In this document: positions 17,972 through 27,905 of the stretch, piece by piece
Position numbering within the stretch: position 1 is the stretch's first letter
Layout: each line of letters starts with the position of its first letter
Program-made: the position numbers and the translations under genes
The notes under the pieces: generated by a model
Told to the model about the DNA's origin: nothing
The model's database searches: none
The model's input: the letters and a program-made list of their open reading frames with translations, nothing else
Source of the DNA: Bog-756 sp963734435
GTDB taxonomy: Bacteria; Actinomycetota; Acidimicrobiia; Acidimicrobiales; RAAP-2
Direction: 5' to 3'
Assembly: GCA_963734435.1 (NCBI GenBank)
Contig: CAVTHA010000008.1
Coordinates: 62,001-126,000 of the forward strand
Length of the DNA stretch: 64,000 nt

Positions 17972-18955
17972 TCAGCCGTGCTGCCACATCCGGCTCTGCA
18001 GCGTGCGGATGCCAGGGAGCGCAGCACGGTCGAGCTCGGCGACCTCGTCCTCGTCGAGTCGCCAGCCGAGGGCGCCGGCGTTCTCCTCGGCCTGGCCGCG
18101 GTTCTTAGCACCGGGGATGGGCACCACACCCTTGGCCATGACCCAGTTGAGCGCCACCTGGCTGGGGGTCTTCCCACCATGATGCTCACCGACCCTGCGC
18201 AGTTCGGCGACCACCTGTTCGACGACCTCCATCGGATGGTTGGAGAAGGTCCGCTTGCCGCGAGGAGGGTTCGAGGCCGAGTACTTGCCGGTCAAGCGTC
18301 CCTGGCCGATGGGCGAGTACGCCAGCGGCACCACACCCAACTCCCGGCAGGTGGCGATGAGGCCGGTCGTCTCGGGATGCCGTCGGAGCAACGAGAACTC
18401 GATCTGGTTGGTGGCCAGGGCAACGCCTCGGCTGGCGAGCGCCTCGCTCATCGAGCGGGTCTCCTTCGCCGAGTAGTTCGACACCCCGACGGCTTTCACC
18501 AGCCCGGCCCCGTGCACCGCGGCCAGGGCATCGGCGATGGCACCGTGGGACCGGAGGCTGATCGGCCCATGGATCTGGTACAGGTCCACCGCGGGCAGCC
18601 CGAGCCGGTCGAGGGAGGCCCGCAACGATCTCGACAGTGCGCCGTGGACATCGAGCTTCCAGGGCGAGGGCATGAACTTGGTGGCGATCACCGCCCGCCG
18701 TGCTCGATCGGGGTCGGCGGCGATCATCTCGCCGATGATCCGTTCGCTCTCACCCCGCCCGTAGACCTCGGCCGTGTCGAACAGCGACGCGCCCGCATCG
18801 ATCGATGCATCCCATGCCTCCCGGATCGAGGTCCGGCTGAGATCGGTGTCGTAGCCGCCCATGCCCCAGGTGGAACGGTCACCCCACGCCCAGGTGCCCA
18901 CCCCGAGGAGCGGGATCTCCACATCGGCTCCGGCAAGGGTGAACGAGTCGGCCAT
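17972..18955 (-). CDS. Aldo/keto reductase
   Basis: NAD(P)H-dependent oxidoreductase with a TIM-barrel fold (327 residues). Catalytic tetrad is recognisable: D in LFDTAEVYG, Y of the same motif, K in ATKFMPSPW, H in YQIHGP. GVSNYSAKE and the C-terminal IPGAKNRGQAEENAGAL coenzyme motif are also present. The ATG at 18955 is chosen because GAGGTG precedes it and the protein starts normally there. The lipase gene starts 9 bases downstream, so the two may be co-transcribed. Divergent to the Baeyer-Villiger monooxygenase. The substrate is unknown. Confidence 0.87.
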   Translation of the reverse strand: MADSFTLAGADVEIPLLGVGTWAWGDRSTWGMGGYDTDLSRTSIREAWDASIDAGASLFDTAEVYGRGESERIIGEMIAADPDRARRAVIATKFMPSPWKLDVHGALSRSLRASLDRLGLPAVDLYQIHGPISLRSHGAIADALAAVHGAGLVKAVGVSNYSAKETRSMSEALASRGVALATNQIEFSLLRRHPETTGLIATCRELGVVPLAYSPIGQGRLTGKYSASNPPRGKRTFSNHPMEVVEQVVAELRRVGEHHGGKTPSQVALNWVMAKGVVPIPGAKNRGQAEENAGALGWRLDEDEVAELDRAALPGIRTLQSRMWQHG

Positions 18956-19073
18956 CACCTCGGTACGGTACCCGGTCAGCTCGCGGCGCGACGGGCTGGG
19001 TCGGTTGAAGAGCCGGTCGTCGCCTGGCAAGCACCGCTGTCATCACCGGCCCCGATGTGATGGACTCACGTCC

Positions 19074-20531
19074 ATGCACTCGAGCGTTCGTCCGCTGCGG
19101 GTCGCCGTCATCGGGGCCGGCATGGCCGGCATCCTCTGCGCCATCAAGCTCACCCGGGCGGGAATGGCCGACTTCACCGTCTACGAGAAAGCCGACCGGG
19201 TGGGCGGGACCTGGCGGGAGAACACCTACCCCGGTCTCTCGTGCGACGTGCCCTCTCATCTCTATTCATATTCGTTCGCCCTCAACCCCGAGTGGACCCA
19301 CCGATTCTCGCCCGGACCGGAGATCGCCGCCTACTTCGAGGGGGTGGCCCAGGATCACGACGTCCTTCCCAAGGTCAGGTTCGGTGAAGAGATCGTCTCC
19401 TGCACCTTCTCGGACGGCACCTGGCAGCTGTCGACCGCATCCGGTTCCCAGGACGAGGCGGACGTGGTCGTGGCGGCCACCGGTGTCCTGCACCACCCGC
19501 GGTACCCCGAGATCGAGGGCATCGAGTCGTTCGAGGGGGCCATGTTCCACAGCTCGCGGTGGGACCACAGCGTCCAGATAGACGGACGCAGGGTGGGGAT
19601 CGTCGGCACCGGCTCGACGGCCATCCAGATCGCGTCGGGCGTCATCGAGCGGGTGGCGGCCCTGTCCATGTTCCAGAGGACCGCCCAATGGATCATGCCC
19701 CAGGAGAACCCGGCCTTCTCCGGCGAGGAGCGGGCCGACCTGCGGGAGCATCCCGAAAAGCTGCAGCAGCTCCATCAAGACCTCTCCGATCTGTTCGACG
19801 TGTTCGCCAACGCCGTGGTGGACACCGGCTCGCCCGAACTGGAGATGATCGAGCAGGCGTGCCTCGCCAACCTCGAGCAGAACGTGCACGATCCCGAGCT
19901 GCGCGAACGGCTGCGGCCTGACTATCGAGCAGCCTGCAAGCGGCTCGTCATCTCGCCCGACTTCTACCAAGCCATCCAACACCCCAACGCCGAGCTGATC
20001 ACCGACCACATCGAACGGATCGAGCCCGGAGGCGTCCGCACTGCCGATGGCCGGCTGCACGAGCTCGACGTCCTCGTGCTGGCGACGGGATTCAAGGCGA
20101 ACGCCTTCATGCGCCCCATGGAGTTGGTCGGCCGCGGCGGGACTTCGCTCGAGCAGGCCTGGGACCCGCGGCCGGTGGCCTACCTGTCGGTGTCGATCCC
20201 CGACTTCCCCAACTTCTTCATGCTCAACGGGCCCAACGGTCCGGTCGGCAACTTCTCGCTCATCGAGGTGGCAGAGCTCCAGTTCGGCTACATCCTGCAG
20301 CTCATCGAGCGGATCCGGTCCGGGGAATGTCGCGAGGTTTCCGCTACCCACGAGGCCCTCGCCCAGTTCGAGCGAGAACGCGCCGAGGCGGCGAGCAACA
20401 CGGTGTGGGTCACTGGATGCCGGAGCTGGTACCTCGATGACCGCGGGCTGCCGGCCGTCTGGCCCTGGCCGTTCCTCCGGTTCCACGATGAGATGAAGGC
20501 TCCCGACCCGGCGGCCTTCCAGTTCGTGTGA
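19074..20531 (+). CDS. Flavin-binding Baeyer-Villiger monooxygenase
   Basis: FAD- and NADPH-dependent oxygenase (485 residues) turning ketones into esters or lactones. The FAD site VIGAGMAGILCAI starts at residue 11. GGTWRENTYPGLSCDVPSHLY follows. The type I BVMO fingerprint FxGxxxHxxxW is seen as FEGAMFHSSRW, and the second Rossmann motif GIVGTGSTAIQIA binds NADPH. ATG at 19074 directly precedes the first strand. The stop overlaps the next gene's GTG as GTGA, so the monooxygenase and acyl-CoA ligase are coupled. Together they suggest breakdown of a ketone through ester cleavage and CoA activation. Confidence 0.9.
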   Translation: MHSSVRPLRVAVIGAGMAGILCAIKLTRAGMADFTVYEKADRVGGTWRENTYPGLSCDVPSHLYSYSFALNPEWTHRFSPGPEIAAYFEGVAQDHDVLPKVRFGEEIVSCTFSDGTWQLSTASGSQDEADVVVAATGVLHHPRYPEIEGIESFEGAMFHSSRWDHSVQIDGRRVGIVGTGSTAIQIASGVIERVAALSMFQRTAQWIMPQENPAFSGEERADLREHPEKLQQLHQDLSDLFDVFANAVVDTGSPELEMIEQACLANLEQNVHDPELRERLRPDYRAACKRLVISPDFYQAIQHPNAELITDHIERIEPGGVRTADGRLHELDVLVLATGFKANAFMRPMELVGRGGTSLEQAWDPRPVAYLSVSIPDFPNFFMLNGPNGPVGNFSLIEVAELQFGYILQLIERIRSGECREVSATHEALAQFERERAEAASNTVWVTGCRSWYLDDRGLPAVWPWPFLRFHDEMKAPDPAAFQFV

Positions 20532-22075
20532 CCCGGCCCACCGATCCACGGTCCACTCCGATGGACGATGTGGCAGGAGCACGGTCACCTGGACGTTCCG
20601 TGTCGTTCGGCCGCCGCATCACCGACCTGGCCCGCGCCGATCCGCACCGGTCTTCGGTGACCTGCGGCGCCACCGGGCTTACCCGAGCCGAGCTGGAGGC
20701 CGCCGCCAACCGCCTGGCCCGCCGACTGGCCACCATGGACGTCACCGTCGGGACCATGGTCACCATCGCCCTGCCCAATTCGCTCGAGTTCATGGTGGCC
20801 ACGGTGGCAGCCTGGAAGCTCGGCGCCATCCCGCAGCCGGTCAGCCCGAGGCTTCCGGTTCGCGAGCTCCGCAGCGTGATCGAGCTGGCCGAATCCCGGG
20901 TCGTCCTGGGGTTGGGCGGAGGATCAGGTGGCCCGTCGCTCGGGGAGGGCAGACATGTTCTCCCCATCGAAGCGCTGTGGCCGTCCGACCTGAGCGACGA
21001 GCCACTCGAGGATGCGGTGAGCCCGGCATGGAAGGCTCCTACCTCCGGCGGCTCGACCGGCACGCCCAAGCTCATCGTGTCGGGCGACGCCGGGCTGATC
21101 AAACCGGATGGCCCGCGGCCTCTCCTGCTCGAGCCGGACGACTGCCTGGTGATGCCCGGACCGCTGTACCACAACGGGCCTTTGGTCTGGACGTGCCAAG
21201 CGCTCCTGTGGGGTGCCCACGTCGTGCTCCTCCCACGGTTCGACGCCGAAGCCACGCTGGCCGCCATCGCCGAGCACCGGGCCGAGATCGTCTACCTCGT
21301 GCCGACCATGATGAAGCGCATCTGGCGACTTCCCGAACAGGTCCGGAAGAGGTTCGACCTCTCCTCGCTGCGGGTGGTCTGGCACCTAGCCGAACCGTGC
21401 CCGCCCTGGCTCAAGCAGGCCTGGATCGAATGGCTCGGCCCCGAGCGGATCGTCGAGCTCTACGCCGGTACCGAAGGGCAGGTAGCCACGGTCATCACCG
21501 GCACGGAGTGGCTCACCCACCGAGGTTCGGTGGGCCGACCGATCAACGGCGAGATCTCGATCTGCGATCCCGAGGGCAACGAGCTGCCGCCCGGGACCGA
21601 GGGTGAGGTGTGGCTCCGCGGGCGCCGGAAATCGCCCACCTACCACTATGTCGGCGCCAGCCCGCGCCAGCGGGAGGGCGGCTGGGAGTCACTGGGCGAC
21701 TGCGGCTGGCTCGATGTGGATGGCTATCTCTACCTGGGCGACCGCATGCTGGACATGATCCTCACCGGTGGCGCCAACGTCTATCCGGCCGAGGTGGAGG
21801 CGGCCATCCTCGAACATCCCGCCGTGCAGAGCTGCGCCGTCATCGGGCTCCCCGACGAGGATCGCGGCAACATCGTCCACGCCATCGTCGAGACCGGCCC
21901 GGACCGGCTCAGCCCTACCGAACTCAACGAGTTCCTGGCCGAACGGTTGGTCACCTACAAGCTGCCCCGGAGTATCGAGTTCGTGGACGAGCCGCTGCGC
22001 GACGACGCCGGCAAGGTTCGTCGCTCTCAGCTGCGGGCCGAGCGCATCGGGCAGGACAGGTCGGCGTCCTCCTGA
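20528..22075 (+). CDS. AMP-dependent acyl-CoA synthetase
   Basis: ANL-superfamily ligase (515 residues) activating a carboxylic acid with ATP and CoA. The P-loop-like motif is TSGGSTGTPK near residue 175. Then ELYAGTEGQ (A5 region), LGDCGWLDVDGYLYLGDR (A7) and GGANVYPAEVEAAI (A8). The usual C-terminal catalytic lysine region is DDAGKVRRS. GTG at 20528 overlaps the BVMO stop; an ATG at 20561 is an alternative. Substrate unknown, but coupling with the BVMO suggests an oxidation product. Confidence 0.88.
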   Translation: MTRPTDPRSTPMDDVAGARSPGRSVSFGRRITDLARADPHRSSVTCGATGLTRAELEAAANRLARRLATMDVTVGTMVTIALPNSLEFMVATVAAWKLGAIPQPVSPRLPVRELRSVIELAESRVVLGLGGGSGGPSLGEGRHVLPIEALWPSDLSDEPLEDAVSPAWKAPTSGGSTGTPKLIVSGDAGLIKPDGPRPLLLEPDDCLVMPGPLYHNGPLVWTCQALLWGAHVVLLPRFDAEATLAAIAEHRAEIVYLVPTMMKRIWRLPEQVRKRFDLSSLRVVWHLAEPCPPWLKQAWIEWLGPERIVELYAGTEGQVATVITGTEWLTHRGSVGRPINGEISICDPEGNELPPGTEGEVWLRGRRKSPTYHYVGASPRQREGGWESLGDCGWLDVDGYLYLGDRMLDMILTGGANVYPAEVEAAILEHPAVQSCAVIGLPDEDRGNIVHAIVETGPDRLSPTELNEFLAERLVTYKLPRSIEFVDEPLRDDAGKVRRSQLRAERIGQDRSASS

Positions 22076-22107
22076 GGCGATGCGGCCCGGACCGTCCCGC
22101 CCCGGAC

Positions 22108-22143
22108 GGGCCCGGCGGGCCCGGTCGGCCCGGCCGGCCCGAG
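22108..22143. repeat. 9-bp tandem repeat, 4 units, after ligase stop
   Basis: GGGCCCGGC, GGGCCCGGT, CGGCCCGGC, CGGCCCGAG in the 98-base gap between the ligase stop and the convergent AKR end. The GC-rich dyads may also act as terminator. Confidence 0.7.
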
Positions 22144-22173
22144 AGACCCGGGCAGACCCAGGGGCAGGGGTCC

Positions 22174-23034
22174 TCAGCTCGAGATGAAATCGAAGGTGTC
22201 GGGATCTGGACCGGTGCGCGCGTCCCGGTTGAGCCCGCTGATGGCGCCCATGTCATCGGCCTGCAGATCGAAGTCGAAGATGCCCATGTTCTCGCGCATC
22301 CGTGCGGGGTTCACCGACTTCGGGAAGACGATGTCGCCCCGTTGGATGTGCCACCGGAGGACGACTTGGGCCGGGGTCCGGCCCACCGATCGGGCGATCG
22401 ACACGATGACCGGATCGCCCAGAACCGCACCCTGGGCGATCGGCGACCAGGCCTCGGTGGCGATCTGATGGTCCGCGTCGTACCGGCGGAGCTCGTCCTG
22501 GGTCAGGTAGGGATGCAGTTCGATCTGGTTCACAGCCGGCACGGTGTCGGTCTCAGCCAGCAACCGATCGATGTGGTGAGACTGGAAATTCGAGACACCG
22601 ATGGATCGGGCGCGGGCTTCGCGCTTGAATTCGGCCAAGACCTCCCAGGTGGAGACGAAATCTCCGTCATACAGGGTCGGCAGTGGCCAGTGGATCAGGA
22701 AGAGATCGACGTATTCGGAGCCGAGAGCGCGGAGGGTGCCGTCGAAGGCCCTGCGGGCATCATCGGGCCGATGGAAGCCATTGTTCAACTTGCTGGTGAC
22801 GAAGACGTCTGAACGGCCGAGACCGGACCGTTCCACCGCCTGGCCCACTTCGCGCTCGTTGCCGTACATCTCGGCGGTGTCGATGTGCCGGTAGCCGATC
22901 TCCAGGGCGGCCAGCGTAGCGGTGGTGGTGTCCGCCGGCGGTATCTGGAAGACGCCGTACCCGAGCTGTGGGATGACATGACCGTCGTTCATGGTGACGG
23001 TGGGGATGGCGGGAGTGGTCGATCGCTCTGTCAT
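22174..23034 (-). CDS. Aldo/keto reductase (2,5-diketogluconate reductase type)
   Basis: NADPH-dependent reductase (286 residues). Catalytic D and Y are in HIDTAEMYGNE near residue 50, K in VTSKLNN near 80 and H in FLIHWP near 113. IGVSNFQSHH and the C-terminal IVFPKSVNPARMRENM cofactor motif are typical of this subgroup. GGAGGA lies before the ATG at 23034. On the same strand as marR and icmF; about 115 bases separate it from marR. Substrate not determinable. Confidence 0.88.
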   Translation of the reverse strand: MTERSTTPAIPTVTMNDGHVIPQLGYGVFQIPPADTTTATLAALEIGYRHIDTAEMYGNEREVGQAVERSGLGRSDVFVTSKLNNGFHRPDDARRAFDGTLRALGSEYVDLFLIHWPLPTLYDGDFVSTWEVLAEFKREARARSIGVSNFQSHHIDRLLAETDTVPAVNQIELHPYLTQDELRRYDADHQIATEAWSPIAQGAVLGDPVIVSIARSVGRTPAQVVLRWHIQRGDIVFPKSVNPARMRENMGIFDFDLQADDMGAISGLNRDARTGPDPDTFDFISS

Positions 23035-23148
23035 GCTGCAGGATCCTCCTTCGGCTCGCTCGGGTGTGGCTCAGCCGGGGTGGGTCGGTTCCCGACGCCC
23101 CCCGCAGATTGCCACGGGTCGGACCGATCATCCGCGGGCCCCGACGAC

Positions 23149-23655
23149 TCACGCCGGGGCGAAGTCGCCGGAAGAGAGCCGCATGGCGTGGACCAGCCGG
23201 ATCAGCTCCTCCATCTCGCCCTCATCGAACATGCCGACTCCGAAGCGAATGGCGTTCACCGCCGCGGTGGCCTCGACCACCAGTGCCAACCCCTGCGTGG
23301 TGATCCGGGCCAGGGTGGCCCTCCGATCGGTCGGATGGGGGACGCGTTCGATCAGAGCGTCATCGGCCAGGCGATCGACGATGTTGGTCACACTGGTCGG
23401 ATGGATCATCAGGCGCTGCCCCATCTTCCCGAGCGGCAGCTCGCCCCGGCTGGTGAACGAGAGGAGGACGAGTGCCTCGTAGCGGGCGAACGTCAAGCCG
23501 AAGGGGCGCAACGCGCTGTCGACCGCGCTCAGAACCAGTTGCTGAGCCCGCATGACCGAGGTGGCCGTGGCCATGGACGTGGCCGCATCGGGCCAACGCT
23601 GCTTCCATTGGCGTCGGGCCTCGTCGATGGCGTCGAACGGCAGTGGTCGGGCCAC
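23149..23655 (-). CDS. MarR family regulator
   Basis: A 168-residue winged-helix regulator. The DNA-binding core is LPLGKMGQRLMIHPTSVTNIVDRL, with wing LIERVPHPTDRRATLARIT near residues 75-120. The first 50 residues carry the dimerisation helices. The GTG at 23655 is preceded by TAGGAT and six bases, a leaderless arrangement. It lies 80 bases past icmF and before the AKR; it could control either. The strong dyad upstream of icmF is a candidate target. Confidence 0.87.
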   Translation of the reverse strand: MARPLPFDAIDEARRQWKQRWPDAATSMATATSVMRAQQLVLSAVDSALRPFGLTFARYEALVLLSFTSRGELPLGKMGQRLMIHPTSVTNIVDRLADDALIERVPHPTDRRATLARITTQGLALVVEATAAVNAIRFGVGMFDEGEMEELIRLVHAMRLSSGDFAPA

Positions 23656-23661
23656 TGGCGG

Positions 23662-23667
23662 ATCCTA
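23662..23667 (-). promoter_or_regulatory. Leaderless -10 box for marR
   Basis: TAGGAT followed by CCGCCA and the GTG start at 23655. No Shine-Dalgarno is present, so the message probably starts at the codon. Confidence 0.5.
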
Positions 23668-23735
23668 ACGTTGCCGGCCGAGGGAACCACCGGTCGTCGA
23701 ACACGACGGCCAGTGGGCCGACCGGAGGTAGGCGG

Positions 23736-26700
23736 TCACACGTTGCGACGGTAGATGCCGCCGACTTCGAACAGTGTCTGGGTGATGTCGCCCAATGACG
23801 CGCTCCGCACCGTGTCCATCAGGCTTTCGAACACGTTCGCACCCGACAATGCTGCCTCACGCAACGCGGCGAGAGCAGGGGCGCGACCATCGGCGTGTTG
23901 CTGGTGGAAGGCGGCCAGGCGCACGATCTGGCCCTCCTTCTCGTCCTCGGTCGCCCGGGCCAGCTCGAGGCGGCCGGGGCCGCTCTCCTCGGCGGCGGTG
24001 AACATGTTCACGCCGATGATGGGGAGCGAGCCGTCATGCTTGGCGTGCTCGTAGGCCATCGAGTCGTCCTGGATGCGGCCTCGCTGGTAACCCGTCTCCA
24101 TGGCTCCGAGCACACCCCCCCGGTCGGACAGGCGGTCGAGCTCGGCCAGGACCGCCTCCTCGACCAGCTCGGTGAGCTCCTCCACGATGAAGCTGCCCTG
24201 CATCGGGTTCTCATTGGCGGTTAGGCCCCATTCTCGGTTGATGATGAGCTGGATGGCCAGGGCCCTTCGCACCGAGTCCGGGGAGGGCGTGGTCACCGCC
24301 TCGTCGAAGGCGTTGGTATGGAGGCTGTTGGCGTTGTCGTACACGGCACAGAGGGCCTGGAGCGTGGTCCGAATGTCGTTGAACGCCATCTCTTGGGCGT
24401 GGAGCGACCGGCCCGAGGTCTGAATGTGGTACTTGAGCTTCTGGGAACGCTCGCTGGCCCCGTAGCGGTCGCGCATGGCGATGGCCCAGATCCGGCGCGC
24501 CACCCGGCCGATCACCGTGTACTCGGCGTCCATGCCGTTGGAGAAGAAGAACGAGAGGTTCGGGGCGAAGTCGTCGACCGCCATTCCCCGGGCCAGGTAG
24601 GACTCGACGTAAGTGAACCCGTTGGCCAGGGTGAAGGCGAGCTGGGTGATGGGGTTGGCTCCGGCCTCGGCGATGTGGTACCCGGAGATCGAGACCGAAT
24701 AGAAGTTGGCCATGGCGTTCCGGACGAAGAACTCCTGGATGTCGGCCATCACCCCGAGCGAGAATTCGGTCGAGAAGATGCAGGTGTTCTGACCTTGGTC
24801 CTCCTTCAGAATGTCGGCCTGTACCGTTCCCCGGACCGTCCGCAAGGTACGTGCCCGCAAGTCCGAGTACTCGTCGTCCGCGGGCGGGCGTCCGTGTTCG
24901 GCGGTGAACCGGTCCACCTGCTGATCGATGGCCGTATTGAGGAACATCGCCAGGATGGTGGGGGCCGGTCCGTTGATGGTCATCGACACCGAGGTGGAGG
25001 GATCGCACAGATCGAACCCCTCGAACAGGGTCTTCATGTCCTCCAGGGTGGCGACCGACACGCCCGAGGTGCCGACCTTCCCGTAGATGTCGGGTCGGGT
25101 GTCTGGATCCCGGCCGTAGAGCGTCACCGAGTCGAACGCCGTCGAGAGGCGGGTGGCCGGCTGTCCCTCGGCCAGCAGGTGGAACCGGCGATTGGTGCGC
25201 TGCGGGTCGCCCTCGCCGGCGAACATCCGGGCGGGATCCTCATCGACCCGCTTGAACGGGAACACCCCGGCGGTGAACGGGAAGTGACCGGGAAGGTTCT
25301 CCGATCGGAGCCAGCTCAGCAGGTCACCTTGGTCGGTCATCCGGGGCAGAGCCACCTTCGGGATCCGGCTGCCGGACGGGGATACCCGCCATAGCGAGGG
25401 CGGCTGGCCGTCGTCCCCGGCCGGATCACGGAGACCGCTGGCGGCGTGCTCGGCGCCCAGGCGGGCGAACTCGCCGAGGAGGGCCCGGTCATCCTCGTCC
25501 ACCCGGCGAGCCTCGTCCTCGGCCAGCCGGGAGAGGGCGTCGAGCTCGGGACCGACCGCCCCACCCCCTCGACCCGCCCGATCGGCCCCTTCTTCCATCA
25601 GTGCTCGGGTCGCCGCGGTGTGCTGAGCACGCCGCACCTGCCCGGCCCGCCGCGCCGTGTCGGCATGGTAGCCCCTGACCGTGCCGGCAATATCGGCCAG
25701 GTAGCGGACGCGCTCGGCCGGCACGATGGGGGAACCGCTCGGCGAGGTTGTGGTCGTCGCCGGACTGAGTATCGGCTCGCCCACCGGGAGGCCGCGTTCG
25801 GACAGCTCGTCCCGGAGGAATTGGTAGAGGGCGGTCGTGCCCTCGTCGTTGAAGCGGGAGGCGACCGTGCCGAAGACCGGTACCGGCTCGTGAGCCGCCG
25901 GGGTGCCCGGAATGCCGGCCCGGACGCGACGCCACTGGCGCTCGACCGAGCGGAGGGCGTCCTCGGACCACTGGCGGTCGAACTTGTTGATGGCCACGGC
26001 GTCGGCCAGATCGAGCATGTCGATCTTCTCCAACTGAGACGGAGCGCCGAACTCTGGCGTCATCACATACAGCGAGAGGTCGGCCACGTCCACGATGGCG
26101 GCGTCGCCCTGCCCGATGCCGGGCGTCTCCACGATGACCAGGTCGAAGCCGGCGGCGCGGCAGGCGTCCACCACATCATGCAAAGAAGTCGGGACCTCGG
26201 ACGCACTCTCCCTGGTGGCCAAGGACCGGAAGTACACCTGGGGCGTGTGGATCGAATTCATTCGGATGCGATCCCCGAGGAGTGCACCACCACCGCGCCG
26301 TTTGGAGGGGTCGACGGCCAGGACGGCGATGCGAAGCTTGTCGCCCTGGTCGATGCGGAACCGGAGCACCAGTTCGTCGGTGAGGGACGACTTGCCAGAC
26401 CCGCCGGTACCGGTGATCCCGACGACCGGTACCGTCCGACGTCGGGCCGCAGCCGACAGGGCCTCGGCCACCGCCGGGTCAAGCGCCTGACACTCGATGG
26501 ACGTGATGGCGCGGGCCAGCGCCCGCGTGTCACCGAGCAGGACGTCGTCGGCCCGCACCGGCCGGGTTGCGGCCAGGTCCACGTCACACTCCTGCACGAG
26601 GATGTTGATCATCTGTGGCAGGCCGAGGCGCTGGCCGTCGGCCGGCGAGAAGATCCGGCTCACCCCGTACGACTCGAGTTCGGCGATCTCGGAGGGGATG

Positions 26701-27022
26701 ATGACCCCGCCACCGCCTCCGTACACCTTGACGTCCCCCGCCCCTCCTCGGCCAGCCGGTCCACCAGGTACCTGAAGTACTCGAGGTGCCCTCCCTGGTA
26801 CGAGCTGACCGCCACGCCGTGCACGTCCTCCGCCACCGCCGCCTCTACCACTTCGTCGACCGACCGGTTGTGGCCCAGGTGGATGACCTCGACCCCCTGG
26901 GCCTGCAGTAGGCGCCGCATGATGTTGATGGCGGCGTCGTGGCCGTCGAACAGGCTGGCTGCGGTCACCAACCTGACCGGATGCTGTGGCCGGTAGAGCC
27001 CGCCGGGCGATGGGTCACTCAC
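23736..27022 (-). CDS. icmF: Fused isobutyryl-CoA mutase IcmF, with a frameshift
   Basis: Adenosylcobalamin-dependent acyl-CoA mutase fused to its G-protein chaperone, about 1095 residues. N-terminal B12 domain: SLFDGHDAAIN carries the cobalt-ligand histidine, then EVIHLGHNRSV and SSYQGGH. Next a MeaB-like GTPase: GITGTGGSGKSS, DPSKRRGGGALLGDRIRM, VETPGIGQGD. Then the mutase barrel: TGVFPFKR, YGKVGTSGVS, MTINGPAPTILAMF, SISGYHIAEAGANP. The frame breaks near 26735 in a run GGGGCGGGGG, just before VYGGGGGVIIP; one base restores it. It interconverts isobutyryl- and n-butyryl-CoA or a related pair. Start GTG at 27022. Confidence 0.88.
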
Positions 27023-27033
27023 GTGGGCTTACG

Positions 27034-27053
27034 ATAGTCGGAGTTCCGACTAT
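27034..27053. promoter_or_regulatory. Perfect 20-bp operator-like palindrome upstream of icmF
   Basis: ATAGTCGGA-GT-TCCGACTAT is a perfect 9-bp dyad 11 bases before the GTG of icmF. It overlaps a TATCGT -10 box on the minus strand (27036 to 27031), so a bound regulator would block the promoter. The MarR encoded downstream is a candidate. Confidence 0.7.
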
Positions 27054-27170
27054 TTCCAACCCTTTCCACCCGTTGTCGGCTCTCGCCTGTCTGCCTCGCC
27101 GGGGCCGGCAGCCGGCAACCGGCAGGAACCGCACCCCGGGCGCGCCGAGCAGCCCCCGATGCACTGGCAG

Positions 27171-27842
27171 TCAGGCCGGGGGCAAGGCCCCGGCCAGGCG
27201 GGCCATCGCCCCACCGGTGCGTGCCCCCCACCAGAAGAGGTCCTTGCCGTCGAGGAACACGGTGGGGGCGATCGGCTCGAGCTCGGCACTCTGGCGAGCC
27301 GAGAACGGATATGGCTCGCTCGGGGCCAACACCAGATCGGGACGGCGTGCCGCCGCCTCGTCGAGGGTGACCGACGGGTACGGGCCTTCGGCGTCGAACA
27401 CGGTCTGGACCCCGAGGTGGTCGAGCAGCGCGGCACCGTAGGTGGGCACGCCCAAGGCCATCCACGGTCGGCGCCAGATGGGGATGAACGCGCGCGCGTA
27501 GGTCGGCCTGGCCGGAGGAAGCCGGGGCGGGGACCAGCGCACGCCGACCCGGTCCGCCAGCTCCGACAGGCCTGACTGGGCATCGGCCACCGACCGCACC
27601 TGGAGGACGTGCACGGCCACGCCGCGCTCGACCAGGGCAGCGTGGTCCTCGCGACGGTTCTCCTCGGTGTCCATGACCACGAGATCGGGCGCCAACGTGA
27701 CGATCCCACTGACATCCGGGTTCTTCGTCCCGCCCACATGCGGGAGGTCGGGCCGCTCGCAAAACCGCGTGCAGGCAATGGGAACGCAGCCCCAAGCCGA
27801 AAGGGTCTCGGTGACCGAGGGGACCAGGCTGACGATCTTCAT
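27171..27842 (-). CDS. Helical-backbone metal receptor (BtuF-like), no signal peptide
   Basis: Related to periplasmic cobalamin/iron binding proteins, 223 residues. Starts MKIVSLVPSVTETLSAWG, the first strand and helix of the family. PDLVVMDTEENRREDH and LDEAAARRPDLVLAPSEPYPF are the paired helices. There is no signal peptide or lipobox, so it should be cytoplasmic, like many actinobacterial homologues. Ligand is unknown. It is 148 bases upstream of icmF on the same strand; B12-related function is only suggested by neighbourhood. Confidence 0.75.
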   Translation of the reverse strand: MKIVSLVPSVTETLSAWGCVPIACTRFCERPDLPHVGGTKNPDVSGIVTLAPDLVVMDTEENRREDHAALVERGVAVHVLQVRSVADAQSGLSELADRVGVRWSPPRLPPARPTYARAFIPIWRRPWMALGVPTYGAALLDHLGVQTVFDAEGPYPSVTLDEAAARRPDLVLAPSEPYPFSARQSAELEPIAPTVFLDGKDLFWWGARTGGAMARLAGALPPA

Positions 27843-27905
27843 GGCGTGCCGGTCGTCAGGCAACGGAGGCAATGCGCTGCGGCCCGACCCACGCGGGTGG
27901 CAAGA

